From assembly GCF_900167565.1 (NCBI RefSeq), contig NZ_FUZV01000002.1, positions 496,001-560,000 of the forward strand: a stretch of DNA of 64,000 nucleotides. The letters run 5' to 3'. The translations under genes were made by a program, and so were the position numbers. Below the pieces are notes generated by a model, which ran no database searches, was not told where the DNA came from, and saw only the letters and a list, made by a program, of their open reading frames with translations. Positions 27,193 to 35,477 of the stretch are shown here, piece after piece; positions within the stretch are counted from its first letter, which is position 1, and each line of letters begins with the position of its first letter. The DNA is from Pseudoxanthomonas indica (GTDB lineage Bacteria; Pseudomonadota; Gammaproteobacteria; Xanthomonadales; Xanthomonadaceae).

Positions 27193-27783
27193 ATGCTCAA
27201 CGCCGCCGTGACCGATCTGATGCCCGACGCCGCCGCCACCACGGCCGCCGAAACCGACCACTCGCTGGTGCGGTTGGCCATTGGCGGCGACATGCAGGCC
27301 TTTGAAGCCATCTACCGCCGCCACGCCAGCCGCATCCACGGCGTGATTCTCAGGCTGGTAGGCGGGCATGGCGTACGCGCCGAGGACCTGACCCAGGAAG
27401 CCTTTGTGCGCGCGTGGCAGGCGCTGCCCAAGTTCCGCTTTGAGAGCGCATTCGCCACCTGGCTGCACCGGCTGGCGGTCAACACCGCCTTGATGGAACT
27501 GCGCACCCGCCGCGCCCAGCCGCTGTTCGACGACGACGAAGAGCGCCTGGACGACCTGGGCCTGGCCGACTCGGCGGGACAGAACACCGCCCTGACCATG
27601 GACCTGGAACGCGCCGTCGCCACCTTGCCGCCACGCGCGCGCGCGGTGCTGGTGCTGTACGACGTGGAAGGCTGGAAACACGAAGAAATCGCCAGCGAAT
27701 TGGGCATGGCGGTCGGCAGCTCCAAGGCGCAACTGCATCGTGCGCGCCAGCTGCTGCGCGAAAGATTGGGAGAACCTGCATGA
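27193..27783 (+). CDS. ECF-family RNA polymerase sigma factor
   Basis: Extracytoplasmic-function sigma factor of 196 residues. Region 2 includes EDLTQEAFVRAWQALPKFRF and TWLHRLAVNTAL (core and -10 binding). Region 4 includes LPPRARAVLVLYDVEGW and HEEIASELGMAVGSSKAQLHRAR, the HTH for the -35. It starts an operon: the stop overlaps the next ATG by 4 bp. The next two genes look like a membrane-anchored anti-sigma partner and a secreted DUF4097 protein, which suggests an envelope-stress or cell-surface regulon. An ECF-like promoter just upstream hints at autoregulation. Confidence 0.94.
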   Translation: MLNAAVTDLMPDAAATTAAETDHSLVRLAIGGDMQAFEAIYRRHASRIHGVILRLVGGHGVRAEDLTQEAFVRAWQALPKFRFESAFATWLHRLAVNTALMELRTRRAQPLFDDDEERLDDLGLADSAGQNTALTMDLERAVATLPPRARAVLVLYDVEGWKHEEIASELGMAVGSSKAQLHRARQLLRERLGEPA

Positions 27784-28256
27784 ACCAGAATGACGAATCG
27801 TTGCGTTGGAAGCTGCGTGGCCTGCGCCAGGATCAACCGCCCGCGCGGGATCTATGGCCGGACATCAGCGCCCGTATCGCCCAGCTTCCGCCGCGACAGG
27901 AAGAAGCCCCGCTGCAACGCCTGTCCGGCGTGCGCCGCTTCGCCCCTTGGGCCATGGCCGCTTCGCTGGTGCTGACCGTGGGGCTGGCCTGGCAGGCCAC
28001 CCGGGTGGCGCCGCAAGATCCGGTCATTCCGCGCGAGGCGGCATCGCTGACCCGCGACTACCAGGGCGCATTGGCGCAGATGCAAGGCGCCGAAGCCCAT
28101 CCGGAATTCGGCGTCGCCCTGCAGGAGCTGGATCGCAGCGCCGCGCAGATCCGCGCGGCCATCGATCACGATCCTAACGCCATGTTCCTGCTGGAACAGT
28201 TGCGTCGTACCTATGCCAAGCGGCTGGCGCTGACCCAGCGCGCGGTCATGAGCTGA
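27780..28256 (+). CDS. membrane-anchored putative anti-sigma factor
   Basis: A 158-residue protein with one predicted membrane segment (about residues 54-70, APWAMAASLVLTVGLAW). The cytoplasmic N-terminus has LRQDQPPARDLWPDI, a pattern common in proteins paired with ECF sigma factors, and the rest is a helical periplasmic part. I infer an anti-sigma role from size, topology and the 4-bp overlap with the sigma gene. No zinc-binding ZAS motif (His-x3-Cys-x2-Cys) is visible, so it would be a non-ZAS type. Confidence 0.75.
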   Translation: MNQNDESLRWKLRGLRQDQPPARDLWPDISARIAQLPPRQEEAPLQRLSGVRRFAPWAMAASLVLTVGLAWQATRVAPQDPVIPREAASLTRDYQGALAQMQGAEAHPEFGVALQELDRSAAQIRAAIDHDPNAMFLLEQLRRTYAKRLALTQRAVMS

Positions 28257-28274
28257 AATCCCAAGGAGCCTGTC

Positions 28275-29165
28275 ATGCGTGCCATTCCGACCTCACTGCT
28301 GTACCTGTCCCTGCTGGTGGCCTTGCCGGCCCTGGCTGGCACGCCGATCAACGAAAGTCGTCCGCTGGACGCGCGCGGTCGCATTGAAATAAGCAACGTC
28401 AAAGGACGCATCCAGGTCCGTGCCTGGGACAAGCCCCAGGTCAAGGTGACCGGCACCCTGGGCGATGGCGTGGAGCGCCTGCGGGTGGAAGGCGATGAGG
28501 AAAATCTCAGCGTCGTGGTGGAGTACCCGCAGAACAACTGGGGCGGCAAGGCCGGCCCCACCGATCTGCAGCTGATGGTGCCGTTGCGGGCCGAGCTGGA
28601 TATCAGCTCCGTGGCGGCTGACGTGGATGTCGAGGGCGTGGCCTCCGGTGAGCTTTCCATCGACGCAGTCAGCGGTTCGGTGAAGGCGGTCGGTGCGCCA
28701 CGATCGGCCGACGTCAATTCGGTCAGCGGCAGCCTGGATCTGGTGTTGAACAGCGCCGACGTGGAAGCACAGACGGTCAGCGGCGACTTGAAGTTGCGCG
28801 GACGCCTCAACGGTGAGGTCAGCGCAGAAACGGTCTCCGGCGGCATCGAGCTGGTGGTCAACAACGAACGCCTCCGCGAATTGACCGCCAATACCGTCAG
28901 CGGCAGCATCCGGGTCACCACCGGACTGGCGCAGCGCGGCGAAATCCAGATGGAGACGGTCAGCGGGGATGTGCTGCTGATCTTGCCGAAGGACTTGTCG
29001 GCGCAGGTGCGCGGCGAGACCTTCAGCGGCGACCTGCGAGCCACCGGGGTGACCATCGAGAAGCGCCGCGGACCCGGCGCCAGCTTCCAGACCCGCTACG
29101 GCAGCGGCGAAGGCGACATCCGGATCGAGACCTTCTCGGGCAATGCCGAGGTGCGGCTGCAGTGA
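28275..29165 (+). CDS. secreted DUF4097-family beta-repeat protein
   Basis: A 296-residue exported protein with a signal peptide (about 1-21, ending PALAG). The mature part is a regular beta-solenoid: the short phrase Val-Ser-Gly-x-(Ile/Leu) recurs every 20 or so residues (DAVSGSVKAVG, NSVSGSLDLVL, QTVSGDLKLRG, ETVSGGIELVV, NTVSGSIRVTT, ETVSGDVLLIL). This is the DUF4097 (putative adhesin-like) pattern. AAGGAG lies 6 nt before the ATG. As third gene of the ECF operon it is probably its output. Location should be periplasm or cell surface; function unknown. Confidence 0.85.
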   Translation: MRAIPTSLLYLSLLVALPALAGTPINESRPLDARGRIEISNVKGRIQVRAWDKPQVKVTGTLGDGVERLRVEGDEENLSVVVEYPQNNWGGKAGPTDLQLMVPLRAELDISSVAADVDVEGVASGELSIDAVSGSVKAVGAPRSADVNSVSGSLDLVLNSADVEAQTVSGDLKLRGRLNGEVSAETVSGGIELVVNNERLRELTANTVSGSIRVTTGLAQRGEIQMETVSGDVLLILPKDLSAQVRGETFSGDLRATGVTIEKRRGPGASFQTRYGSGEGDIRIETFSGNAEVRLQ

Positions 29166-29185
29166 GTCTTGGGCAGTGACAGCAA

Positions 29186-29218
29186 GAAGAAAGCCGCGCA
29201 ATGCGCGGCTTTTTTCTT
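29186..29218. terminator. bidirectional terminator between convergent genes
   Basis: AAGCCGCGC pairs with GCGCGGCTT around an AAT loop (29191-29211). A-rich sequence stands on the left and T-rich sequence on the right, so it can serve the DUF4097 gene on the plus strand and the exported-protein gene on the minus strand. Confidence 0.9.
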
Positions 29219-29242
29219 GGGCGGTCCGCTCGCGTGGGCCGC

Positions 29243-30118
29243 TCAGAGATCCTGTTCGTAGCGCACGTAGGGCACGGTGCCTTCGTCGGCGGCGTCGTTG
29301 CTCAACGAGAAGGGATTCTTGCCGCGGCTGATCACGTTTTCCGCACCCACCGTCAGCTGGCCGCTCCAGGGCATGCGCCAGGTCACGCCCAGGCCCAGGC
29401 CTTCCCACTTGCCGGGCTGGCCGGGCACATCGACCACGCGGCCGATGATGTTGGCGCTGAAGGGGCCGTAGCCGCCACCGACGCTAATGCTCTTGCTGTT
29501 CCAGCGATCGGCCAGCGCGGGCAGGTCAGAGGCGGGGACCAGGCGCGCCTTGGCCACGGTGCCGCCAATCGAGACAAAGCCTTCGCGACCGATGTTCTTT
29601 TCGCCGAAGACGGCCAGGTCGTTCTGTTCGATGCGGTTGCCGGCGCTGCGGCCCGGCGACAGCCAGGCGGGCAAGGTGTCACGGCCGGTACCGGCGGACA
29701 GGCCCAGGCGGCCCCCCGGTCGGTTGAGGGTGGTGCCGACGCTCAGGCGCTGGCTGCCATTGGCGCTGGTGTAGTCGTCGTCCATCGCCGCCAGCATGCA
29801 GTGGCTGGCCAGGTTGCCGATGTTGCCGACGATACCGCTCTGGCGGTTGCAGACCAGGCCGAGCGAATCGCCGGCGTCCAGCCCGAAGGCGGCGTCCAGG
29901 GTGTTGCGTCCAAAGCGCCAGCGGGCGCCTGCGGTGGCTTCACCAGTGGGTTCCAGCAGCAGCACGGCTTCGACCTTGCCGCTGGTGTTGTTGAAGATGG
30001 GCAGGGCGGTGGCGTTGCTGCGCTCGGCCTTCTGCGCCTTGCTCTGCGCAGACGCGCCCGTCGCTACGCCCAGGGCGAGCAGAACGGCTAGCGGTAGTCG
30101 CAGATTTCGCAGTTTCAT
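29243..30118 (-). CDS. exported protein of unknown function, probable beta-rich envelope protein
   Basis: I do not recognise the family. The 291 residues start with a clear signal peptide (about 1-24, LPLAVLLALGVATGASAQ). The mature protein has no membrane helix but many short alternating strands with Gly and aromatic residues (ARWRFGRNTLDAAFGLD, GLGLGVTWRMPWSGQL) and ends in YVRYEQDL, which suggests a small barrel or barrel-like fold. Two Cys are visible (VCNRQ, HCMLA). It is a single-gene unit with a good upstream promoter, a 5' stem-loop and a terminator. Confidence 0.8.
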   Translation of the reverse strand: MKLRNLRLPLAVLLALGVATGASAQSKAQKAERSNATALPIFNNTSGKVEAVLLLEPTGEATAGARWRFGRNTLDAAFGLDAGDSLGLVCNRQSGIVGNIGNLASHCMLAAMDDDYTSANGSQRLSVGTTLNRPGGRLGLSAGTGRDTLPAWLSPGRSAGNRIEQNDLAVFGEKNIGREGFVSIGGTVAKARLVPASDLPALADRWNSKSISVGGGYGPFSANIIGRVVDVPGQPGKWEGLGLGVTWRMPWSGQLTVGAENVISRGKNPFSLSNDAADEGTVPYVRYEQDL

Positions 30119-30149
30119 GGCTCGCTTCAGACCCCGGATCAGATTTCGG

Positions 30150-30172
30150 AGTTCCCCTCCCGAAGGGGAACT
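30150..30172 (-). promoter_or_regulatory. stem-loop at the 5' end of the exported-protein transcript
   Basis: AGTTCCCCT pairs with AGGGGAACT (9 bp) around a 5-nt loop. It lies directly downstream of the -10 element, so it would be at or next to the mRNA 5' end. There is no T run after it on the minus strand, so it is not a terminator; a stabiliser or regulatory leader is likelier. Confidence 0.6.
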
Positions 30173-30173
30173 G

Positions 30174-30202
30174 ATGCTATGCCGTTTATGTTTCTTTAAC
30201 AA
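30174..30202 (-). promoter_or_regulatory. sigma70-like promoter of the exported-protein gene
   Basis: On the minus strand TTGTTA (-35), a 17-bp spacer and TAGCAT (-10) lie just upstream of the stem-loop. It is one of the better promoter matches in the window. Confidence 0.6.
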
Positions 30203-30234
30203 GTCCCCGCGCCAACTTCAGCCCACACTACACC

Positions 30235-31131
30235 TTACTGAAGCCTTGCTGGCGCCTCTAATCCGACAGACGGAAGGGCAAAGAGTTCCCGGATCTGATT
30301 GGTATCGAACTGGTATTTCTGCCCACAAAACTCACAACGGACCTCGGCCACGCCATCGGCCAAGGCGGCCGTGGCTTCTTCTTCCCCCAGCGACTGCAGC
30401 ATCGCGGCCACCCGCTCGCGCGAACAGGAACAGCCGAAATGCAGGCTACGTTCGGCCATGCGCTCGGGGGCTTCCTCATGGAACAGGCGGTGCAGGAGCT
30501 GGTGCGGCTCGGTCGCCAGCAGCTCTTCCTCGCCCAGGGTGTCGAACAGGGCGCCCGCGCGGTTCCAGCCATCGGCATCGCCTTCGTCGCCGGGCAGCTT
30601 CTGCAGCATCAGCCCGGCGGCCCGCTGGCCGTCGGTGGCCAGCAGCAGGCGCGTGGGCAACTGCTCGGACTGGCGGAAGTAGTCCTCGAACGCCTCGGCC
30701 AGGGTCGGCGATTGCAGGCCCACCAGGCTCTGGTAGCGCTGGGGTTCGCGCGGGTCCAGGCCCGGGTTCTCGATGGTGATGGCCAGCAGGGCGTCGTCGC
30801 CCAGGCTGCTCAGATCCCGCGGCGCATCGCGGCCTTCTTGCAACTGGGCGATGCCGCGCAACTGCCCGGCGGCCGTGCATTCGGCAAACAGCGCACGCAG
30901 CGGCCCGCTGCTGCGCAGTTGCACCGACAGGCGTCCGTCCACCTTGGTGTGGCCGGTGAACAACACCGCCGCCGTGCAGGCCTGGCCCAGCAGTTCGGCA
31001 GCGGCCGGCGGATAGTGCTGGTGCGAGAGCAGTTCGCGCCAGCTGGCATCCAGGTGCACCAGCACGCCGCGCACACCGGCCCGGGGCAAGAGGAAACGGA
31101 TCTGCAGGTCGGATTCGGTGCTGGTGTTCAC
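30235..31131 (-). CDS. hslO: redox-regulated chaperone Hsp33
   Basis: Holdase chaperone switched on by oxidation and unfolding; cytoplasmic. The C-terminal zinc site shows Cys-Ser-Cys-Ser-Arg and Cys-Glu-Phe-Cys-Gly, the CxC and CxxC pairs of the redox switch. The N-terminal domain has LLPRAGVRGVLVHLD. The start is taken as GTG at 31131 (298 residues, near the E. coli length), with GAGG 7 nt upstream. An ATG at 31176 would add 15 residues. The frame stays open for 2 kb further upstream as an antisense shadow of mtgA and the GT2 gene. Confidence 0.94.
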   Translation of the reverse strand: MNTSTESDLQIRFLLPRAGVRGVLVHLDASWRELLSHQHYPPAAAELLGQACTAAVLFTGHTKVDGRLSVQLRSSGPLRALFAECTAAGQLRGIAQLQEGRDAPRDLSSLGDDALLAITIENPGLDPREPQRYQSLVGLQSPTLAEAFEDYFRQSEQLPTRLLLATDGQRAAGLMLQKLPGDEGDADGWNRAGALFDTLGEEELLATEPHQLLHRLFHEEAPERMAERSLHFGCSCSRERVAAMLQSLGEEEATAALADGVAEVRCEFCGQKYQFDTNQIRELFALPSVGLEAPARLQ

Positions 31132-31212
31132 GGGTACCTCGTGGTTCGGGTGCAGGAGAAGTGGCCGCCTCGGCATAATGCGGCCCTTCACTGAGAAAGG
31201 ATGAGGCAAACG

Positions 31213-31974
31213 ATGGGGGCAGATCCGGCCTTCCTCAAGACGGCGACCACGGCCGCGCGGCCCCGGCGTCGCCGCTGGCTGCGCTGGCTGCTGGCATTGC
31301 CCTTCCTGTTTGCCGCAGCCAGCGTCCTGCAGGTGGCGGTGTTGCGCTTCGTCGACCCGCCGCTGTCTGCCTTCATGGTCGCCCGCCAGCTGGAAGCCTG
31401 GGGCCAGGGCGATTGGGGCTTCCGGCTTTCCTATGCCTGGCGGGACCTGGACAAGATTGCACCGAGCCTGCCGGTGTCGGTGGTGGCGGCGGAGGACCAG
31501 AACTTTGCCGAGCACAGCGGCTTTGACTTCAAGGCCATCGAAAAGGCCCGCGTCCACAACGCCAAGGGCAAGCGCACCCGCGGGGCCAGCACCATCAGCC
31601 AGCAGGTGGCCAAGAACCTGTTCCTCTGGCAGGGCCATAGCGCGCTCACGCGCTGGCCGCGCAAGGCGGTGGAAGCCTGGTACACCGTGTTGATCGAAAC
31701 TCTGTGGCCGAAGAAGCGCATCCTGGAAATGCATGTCAACGTGGCCGAGTTCGGTGATGGCATCTACGGCGCGCAGGCCGCCGCACGGCATTTCTGGGGC
31801 AAGGATGCGGCGCGATTGAGCCCGCTGGAAAGCGCACGCCTGGCCGCGGTGCTGCCGGCGCCAAGGCGCTACAGTGCCAGCAAGCCGGGCCCGTACGTGC
31901 AGCGGCAAAGTGCGCGCATCCAGCGGCAGGTGCGGCAGATTGGCGGCACGGCTTACCTGACCACGCTGGACTGA
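31213..31974 (+). CDS. mtgA: monofunctional biosynthetic peptidoglycan transglycosylase
   Basis: GT51 glycosyltransferase that polymerises lipid II into glycan strands, anchored in the inner membrane. The 253 residues show a basic N-terminus and one membrane segment ([20 protein letters not shown], about residues 20-42). The domain begins with [14 protein letters not shown], whose Glu is the catalytic base, followed by [21 protein letters not shown] 6 nt before the ATG at 31213 favours that start; an ATG 4 codons earlier is the alternative. A CATAAT at 31174-31179 may be its -10. The GT2 gene follows after 9 bp. Confidence 0.94.
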   Translation: MGADPAFLKTATTAARPRRRRWLRWLLALPFLFAAASVLQVAVLRFVDPPLSAFMVARQLEAWGQGDWGFRLSYAWRDLDKIAPSLPVSVVAAEDQNFAEHSGFDFKAIEKARVHNAKGKRTRGASTISQQVAKNLFLWQGHSALTRWPRKAVEAWYTVLIETLWPKKRILEMHVNVAEFGDGIYGAQAAARHFWGKDAARLSPLESARLAAVLPAPRRYSASKPGPYVQRQSARIQRQVRQIGGTAYLTTLD

Positions 31975-31983
31975 GGAGGTCGC

Positions 31984-33027
31984 ATGTCGCAGCCGCAGCT
32001 CACCATCGTCGTCGCCGCGCACAACGAAGCGCGCGCGCTGCCGCTCCTGCATCCGCGCCTGGCCGCCACGCTCGATGGCATCAAGCAGATGCGTTGCCGC
32101 GTGCTGTACATCGACGATGGCAGCACCGATTCCACCTGGCAGGTGCTGCAACATCTGGCCGCGCAGGACGAGCGGGTCGGCTTGCTGCGCTTGTCGCGCA
32201 ACTTCGGCAAGGAAGCGGCGCTGACCGCGGGCCTGGATTTCGTCGACGAAGGCGCGGCCCTGTTGCTGGATGCCGATGGCCAGGATCCGCCCGAGCTGAT
32301 TCCCCGCTTTATCGAACTCTGGCAGGCCGGTTACGACAACGTGCATGGCACGCGCAGCCAGCGCGATGGCGACGGCTGGCTCAAGCGGACCACCGCGCAT
32401 GCCTTCTATCGTGTGATCGGGCGGCTGTCCAAGACCCCGATACCCGCCGACACCGGCGACTTCCGCCTGCTCTCGCCACGCGCCCTGGCCGCGTTGCGGC
32501 AACTGCGCGAACGCCATCGTTTCATGAAGGGCCTGTTCGGTTGGGTCGGATATCGTCAGACCGCCATCGAATACCACCGCGCGCCGCGCCTGGCCGGCGA
32601 CAGCAATTTCGGTTTCTGGAAGTTGTGGAACTTCGCCCTGGAAGGCATCACCAGTTTCTCCACCGCGCCCCTGCGCGCCGCCACCTATCTGGGTGTGATG
32701 ACCGCGTTGCTGGCCTTCGTGTTCGCCGTGTGGGTGGTGGTCAAGGCGCTGCTGTGGGGGGATGCGGTGGCGGGCTGGCCCACGATGATGACGGTCATCC
32801 TGTTCCTGGGGGGCGTGCAGTTGGTGGCACTGGGCCTGATCGGCGAATACCTCGGCCGGCTCTACGAGGAATCCAAGCAGCGTCCGCTTTATCTGGTGGA
32901 CGTGTGGCAACCCGCGGCGGCAGGAGTATCCTTGCCCCAGCCGGGACATGCCCATGTCGGGCCCTTGGCTCCGGAAGGAGACAGCCATGCGCACGGTTCG
33001 CCATCTGCTGGGTTCGAAGAACGCTGA
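31984..33027 (+). CDS. GT2-family polyprenyl-phosphate glycosyltransferase, membrane-bound
   Basis: A 347-residue GtrB/DPM1-like enzyme, which would move a sugar from a nucleotide donor to undecaprenyl phosphate on the cytoplasmic face. The GT-A domain has VVAAHNE, YIDDGSTDST and LLDADGQDPPE (DxD), with KEAALTAGLD. Two C-terminal membrane segments follow (about 235-257 and 270-292). The last ~35 residues are an unusual His/Pro/Gly-rich tail that overlaps the next gene by 41 bp. GAGGAGG precedes the ATG. Sugar unknown. The pairing with mtgA is shared context, not proof of function. Confidence 0.9.
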   Translation: MSQPQLTIVVAAHNEARALPLLHPRLAATLDGIKQMRCRVLYIDDGSTDSTWQVLQHLAAQDERVGLLRLSRNFGKEAALTAGLDFVDEGAALLLDADGQDPPELIPRFIELWQAGYDNVHGTRSQRDGDGWLKRTTAHAFYRVIGRLSKTPIPADTGDFRLLSPRALAALRQLRERHRFMKGLFGWVGYRQTAIEYHRAPRLAGDSNFGFWKLWNFALEGITSFSTAPLRAATYLGVMTALLAFVFAVWVVVKALLWGDAVAGWPTMMTVILFLGGVQLVALGLIGEYLGRLYEESKQRPLYLVDVWQPAAAGVSLPQPGHAHVGPLAPEGDSHAHGSPSAGFEER

Positions 33028-33415
33028 AGTCTTTGCGGTATCGCCGGATGATTCGGTGCTCGACGCCATCAGGCTGATGGCGCAGAAGAGCGTAGGCGCC
33101 GTGCTCGCCATGCAGGGCGCGCGCTTGAGCGGCATCGTTTCCGAACGCGACTACGCCCGCAAGATCGTCCTGCAGGGCCGCTCCTCGGCCAATACGCCGG
33201 TGCGCGACATCATGACCTCCAAGGTGATCACCGTGGGCCTGAGCGACAGCGTGGATCGCTGCATGCAGATCGTCACCGAACACCGCATCCGCCATCTGCC
33301 CGTGGTCGAAGGCGACCGCGTCTTGGGCGTGATCTCGATTGGCGACCTGGTCAAGGCGGTGATCGAGGATCAGCAGGTCGAGCTGGATCAGCTGCAGCGC
33401 TATATCGCCAGCTGA
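32987..33415 (+). CDS. CBS-domain pair protein
   Basis: A 142-residue cytoplasmic protein made of two CBS domains (about residues 8-70 and 75-135), with motifs such as VSPDDSVLDAIRLM and RIRHLPVVEGDRVLGVISIGDLVK. CBS pairs bind adenosyl ligands (AMP, ATP, SAM or NADH in related proteins); this stand-alone form has no catalytic domain. The start is the ATG at 32987, with GGAAGGAG 8 nt upstream inside the GT2 coding sequence. The ligand and target are unknown. Confidence 0.93.
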   Translation: MRTVRHLLGSKNAEVFAVSPDDSVLDAIRLMAQKSVGAVLAMQGARLSGIVSERDYARKIVLQGRSSANTPVRDIMTSKVITVGLSDSVDRCMQIVTEHRIRHLPVVEGDRVLGVISIGDLVKAVIEDQQVELDQLQRYIAS

Positions 33416-33424
33416 CGGCCTCGG

Positions 33425-35389
33425 CTACTTGGCGTACTCGCCGCCGCATTGCGGCGCATCTTTGCCCGGGCCCAGTTCCAGCGTGGCCAGCAGGGCGGCC
33501 GGCGGCGCGATGCTGCCCAGCACCAGCGCGGTGGCGCCGCGCAGGCCCAGGCGCTTGAAGTCCGGGCGGAACGACGGATCACTGAAGGTGCCGCCCACCA
33601 CCAGCGGCGAGCGCAATGACAGGATGCTGCGATCCTTCGGGCGCGGGCGCAGTTCCAGGTCCAGGGTTTCGTCCTTCAGGCTGATCTGGCCCTTGCCGAC
33701 AATGATCGTGTCGGTGGAATCAAAGGCCAGCGCACGCGTGGTCATCACGCCATCCTTGACCGCGAAGTCGCCGAAGGCGCAACGCACCGGCACGGTCTTG
33801 TCCTTGGTCACCAGGAACTTGAGCGATTCGGCGATATCCAGGCCGGCCAGTTCCATCAGCAGGTTGCTGATCTGTCCATGGCCCATGCCCACGCCAATGT
33901 CGCCATTGGCGCTGCCCAGGATCTGCGCAATCGAGTTGCCGCTGCCGGTAATGGCGATGTCGCCGCCAATCCGCCCGATAGCATCCTGGGTCAGTTTGAC
34001 GTTGGGAAACAGCTTGCCCAGGTTGAGCTTGCGCACCGCGATGTTGGCGCGCGTGCGGATGATCTGCTCACGCGCATCCATGCGGATGGTCGAACGGATA
34101 TCGCCGTCGGCCACGCCGAAGTTCAGCGGCTCCAACCGCAGCAGGCCGGCGTCCAGCAATAGGTGCGCATCCATGTCGTCAATCGGCAGGCTCGGCGCAT
34201 TGATGCGCTGGGCCTTCCAGCGCACATCGGCGTCCATGGCGCGTAGCTTGGTCAGGTTGTAAGGCGTATCAGGCAACACCTTGCCATCGGCATCGAGCTT
34301 GGCCGCTTCGGCTTTCTGTTGCGGATTGGCGGTTTCATCACCGCCGGTCTGCGGCGGCGCGCCGACAAAGCCGGCCAGGTCATCGAAGTCCAGGCGCTTG
34401 GAGATCAGGTCGGCTTTCAGCAAGGGGCGATCACGCCCGACGGTCACGCTGGCCGAGCCGCCCAGATCGCTATCGCCGACCACGCCGGTGAATTTGTCGT
34501 AATGCCAGGTGTTGCCGTCGCGGGTGAAGCGACCATCCAGCTTGTAGGGTGGCGTGGAAGGAATGGCAATGCCCAGCAGCGGATACAGGTCTTCCATGTC
34601 CTGGCCGGCCAGCATCAACTGCAGGTTGAAATCGCGCAGGCGCAATGGGTCCAGCAGGGTGCCTCGCGCATGCGCCCGGGTGGCACCAGCGCGTGCCTTC
34701 AGATCAATCGTGTACGGGTTGTCGGTGTCCTGCAGTGCCAGCGGCGACTCGGCGCGGCCTTCCAGGCTGAAGGCCTCTCCGGTCCAATGGCCCTTGCCCT
34801 GGATGTCCACGGGCGGCGCACTGTCATCGGCACCGCGCGCGACACTGTTGAGGCGGATGTCGATGTCGGTTTTCTTGGCCGCATCGAAGAACTGCAGGCG
34901 CCCATCCTCGATCCACAGCTTGCGGAAGCTCAAGTCCGTGTCGCCGCCGCTTTCGCCAAACACCCAATTGCCGCTGCCTTCCGGGCCGGTTTCCAGACGC
35001 AGCTGCGGACGCACCAGGCGGATCTCGGGGATGCGCACTTCGCGCTTGAAGATCAGCGGAAACACCTCGATGCTCATCTGCGCTTTCTGCGCCGCCGCCA
35101 TCGTCGGTTCCTTCGACCAGGTGGCATTGCCGAACTGCAAGGCGTCGGCGCGGATCACGGTGACCCGCCCCAGGTCCACGTCCAGATCGCCATGGATATG
35201 GAATTCACGGCCGGTGCGCGCGCTGACCTGACGCTCAATCGGGCCCTTGAACCAGTTCCAGTCCCAGAAAATGATCAGCAGGGCGATCGCCACCGCGATC
35301 ACGCCGAGGATGATGCTGGTGCGGTGCGAGGGGCGGCGCCAGCGGAAGCGCTGGCGAGGCGTGGTCGGCGCGGCGGGAACGCTGTTCAT
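33425..35389 (-). CDS. AsmA-family envelope protein
   Basis: A 654-residue inner-membrane-anchored protein with one N-terminal membrane segment (about 26-43, SIILGVIAVAIALLIIFWDW). A large periplasmic region follows, with the AsmA N-terminal hallmark SARTGREFHIHGDLDVDLG and the AsmA C-terminal region. AsmA-like proteins are linked to phospholipid transport and outer-membrane homeostasis, being related to Vps13-like bridge proteins. The gene is alone, with a 9-bp gap to the convergent CBS gene. A TAGAGT ends 6 nt before the ATG (leaderless candidate). Confidence 0.9.
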   Translation of the reverse strand: MNSVPAAPTTPRQRFRWRRPSHRTSIILGVIAVAIALLIIFWDWNWFKGPIERQVSARTGREFHIHGDLDVDLGRVTVIRADALQFGNATWSKEPTMAAAQKAQMSIEVFPLIFKREVRIPEIRLVRPQLRLETGPEGSGNWVFGESGGDTDLSFRKLWIEDGRLQFFDAAKKTDIDIRLNSVARGADDSAPPVDIQGKGHWTGEAFSLEGRAESPLALQDTDNPYTIDLKARAGATRAHARGTLLDPLRLRDFNLQLMLAGQDMEDLYPLLGIAIPSTPPYKLDGRFTRDGNTWHYDKFTGVVGDSDLGGSASVTVGRDRPLLKADLISKRLDFDDLAGFVGAPPQTGGDETANPQQKAEAAKLDADGKVLPDTPYNLTKLRAMDADVRWKAQRINAPSLPIDDMDAHLLLDAGLLRLEPLNFGVADGDIRSTIRMDAREQIIRTRANIAVRKLNLGKLFPNVKLTQDAIGRIGGDIAITGSGNSIAQILGSANGDIGVGMGHGQISNLLMELAGLDIAESLKFLVTKDKTVPVRCAFGDFAVKDGVMTTRALAFDSTDTIIVGKGQISLKDETLDLELRPRPKDRSILSLRSPLVVGGTFSDPSFRPDFKRLGLRGATALVLGSIAPPAALLATLELGPGKDAPQCGGEYAK

Positions 35390-35395
35390 GATTCC

Positions 35396-35401
35396 ACTCT
35401 A
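35396..35401 (-). promoter_or_regulatory. -10-like element of the AsmA gene (leaderless candidate)
   Basis: TAGAGT on the minus strand ends exactly 6 nt before the ATG. No clear -35. Confidence 0.35.
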
Positions 35402-35477
35402 GCCAGCGCATGTGTTGACGGTGCGCGAAGGCCAGGTCAAGGAATCAGCGGTATTGCCGCTGCGGTTCAGCCAGCAG

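Noticed and set aside
30235..33135. A 966-codon open frame on the minus strand
   Set aside because: Only its last ~298 codons are Hsp33. The rest is antisense to mtgA and the GT2 gene, both of which have clear motifs.
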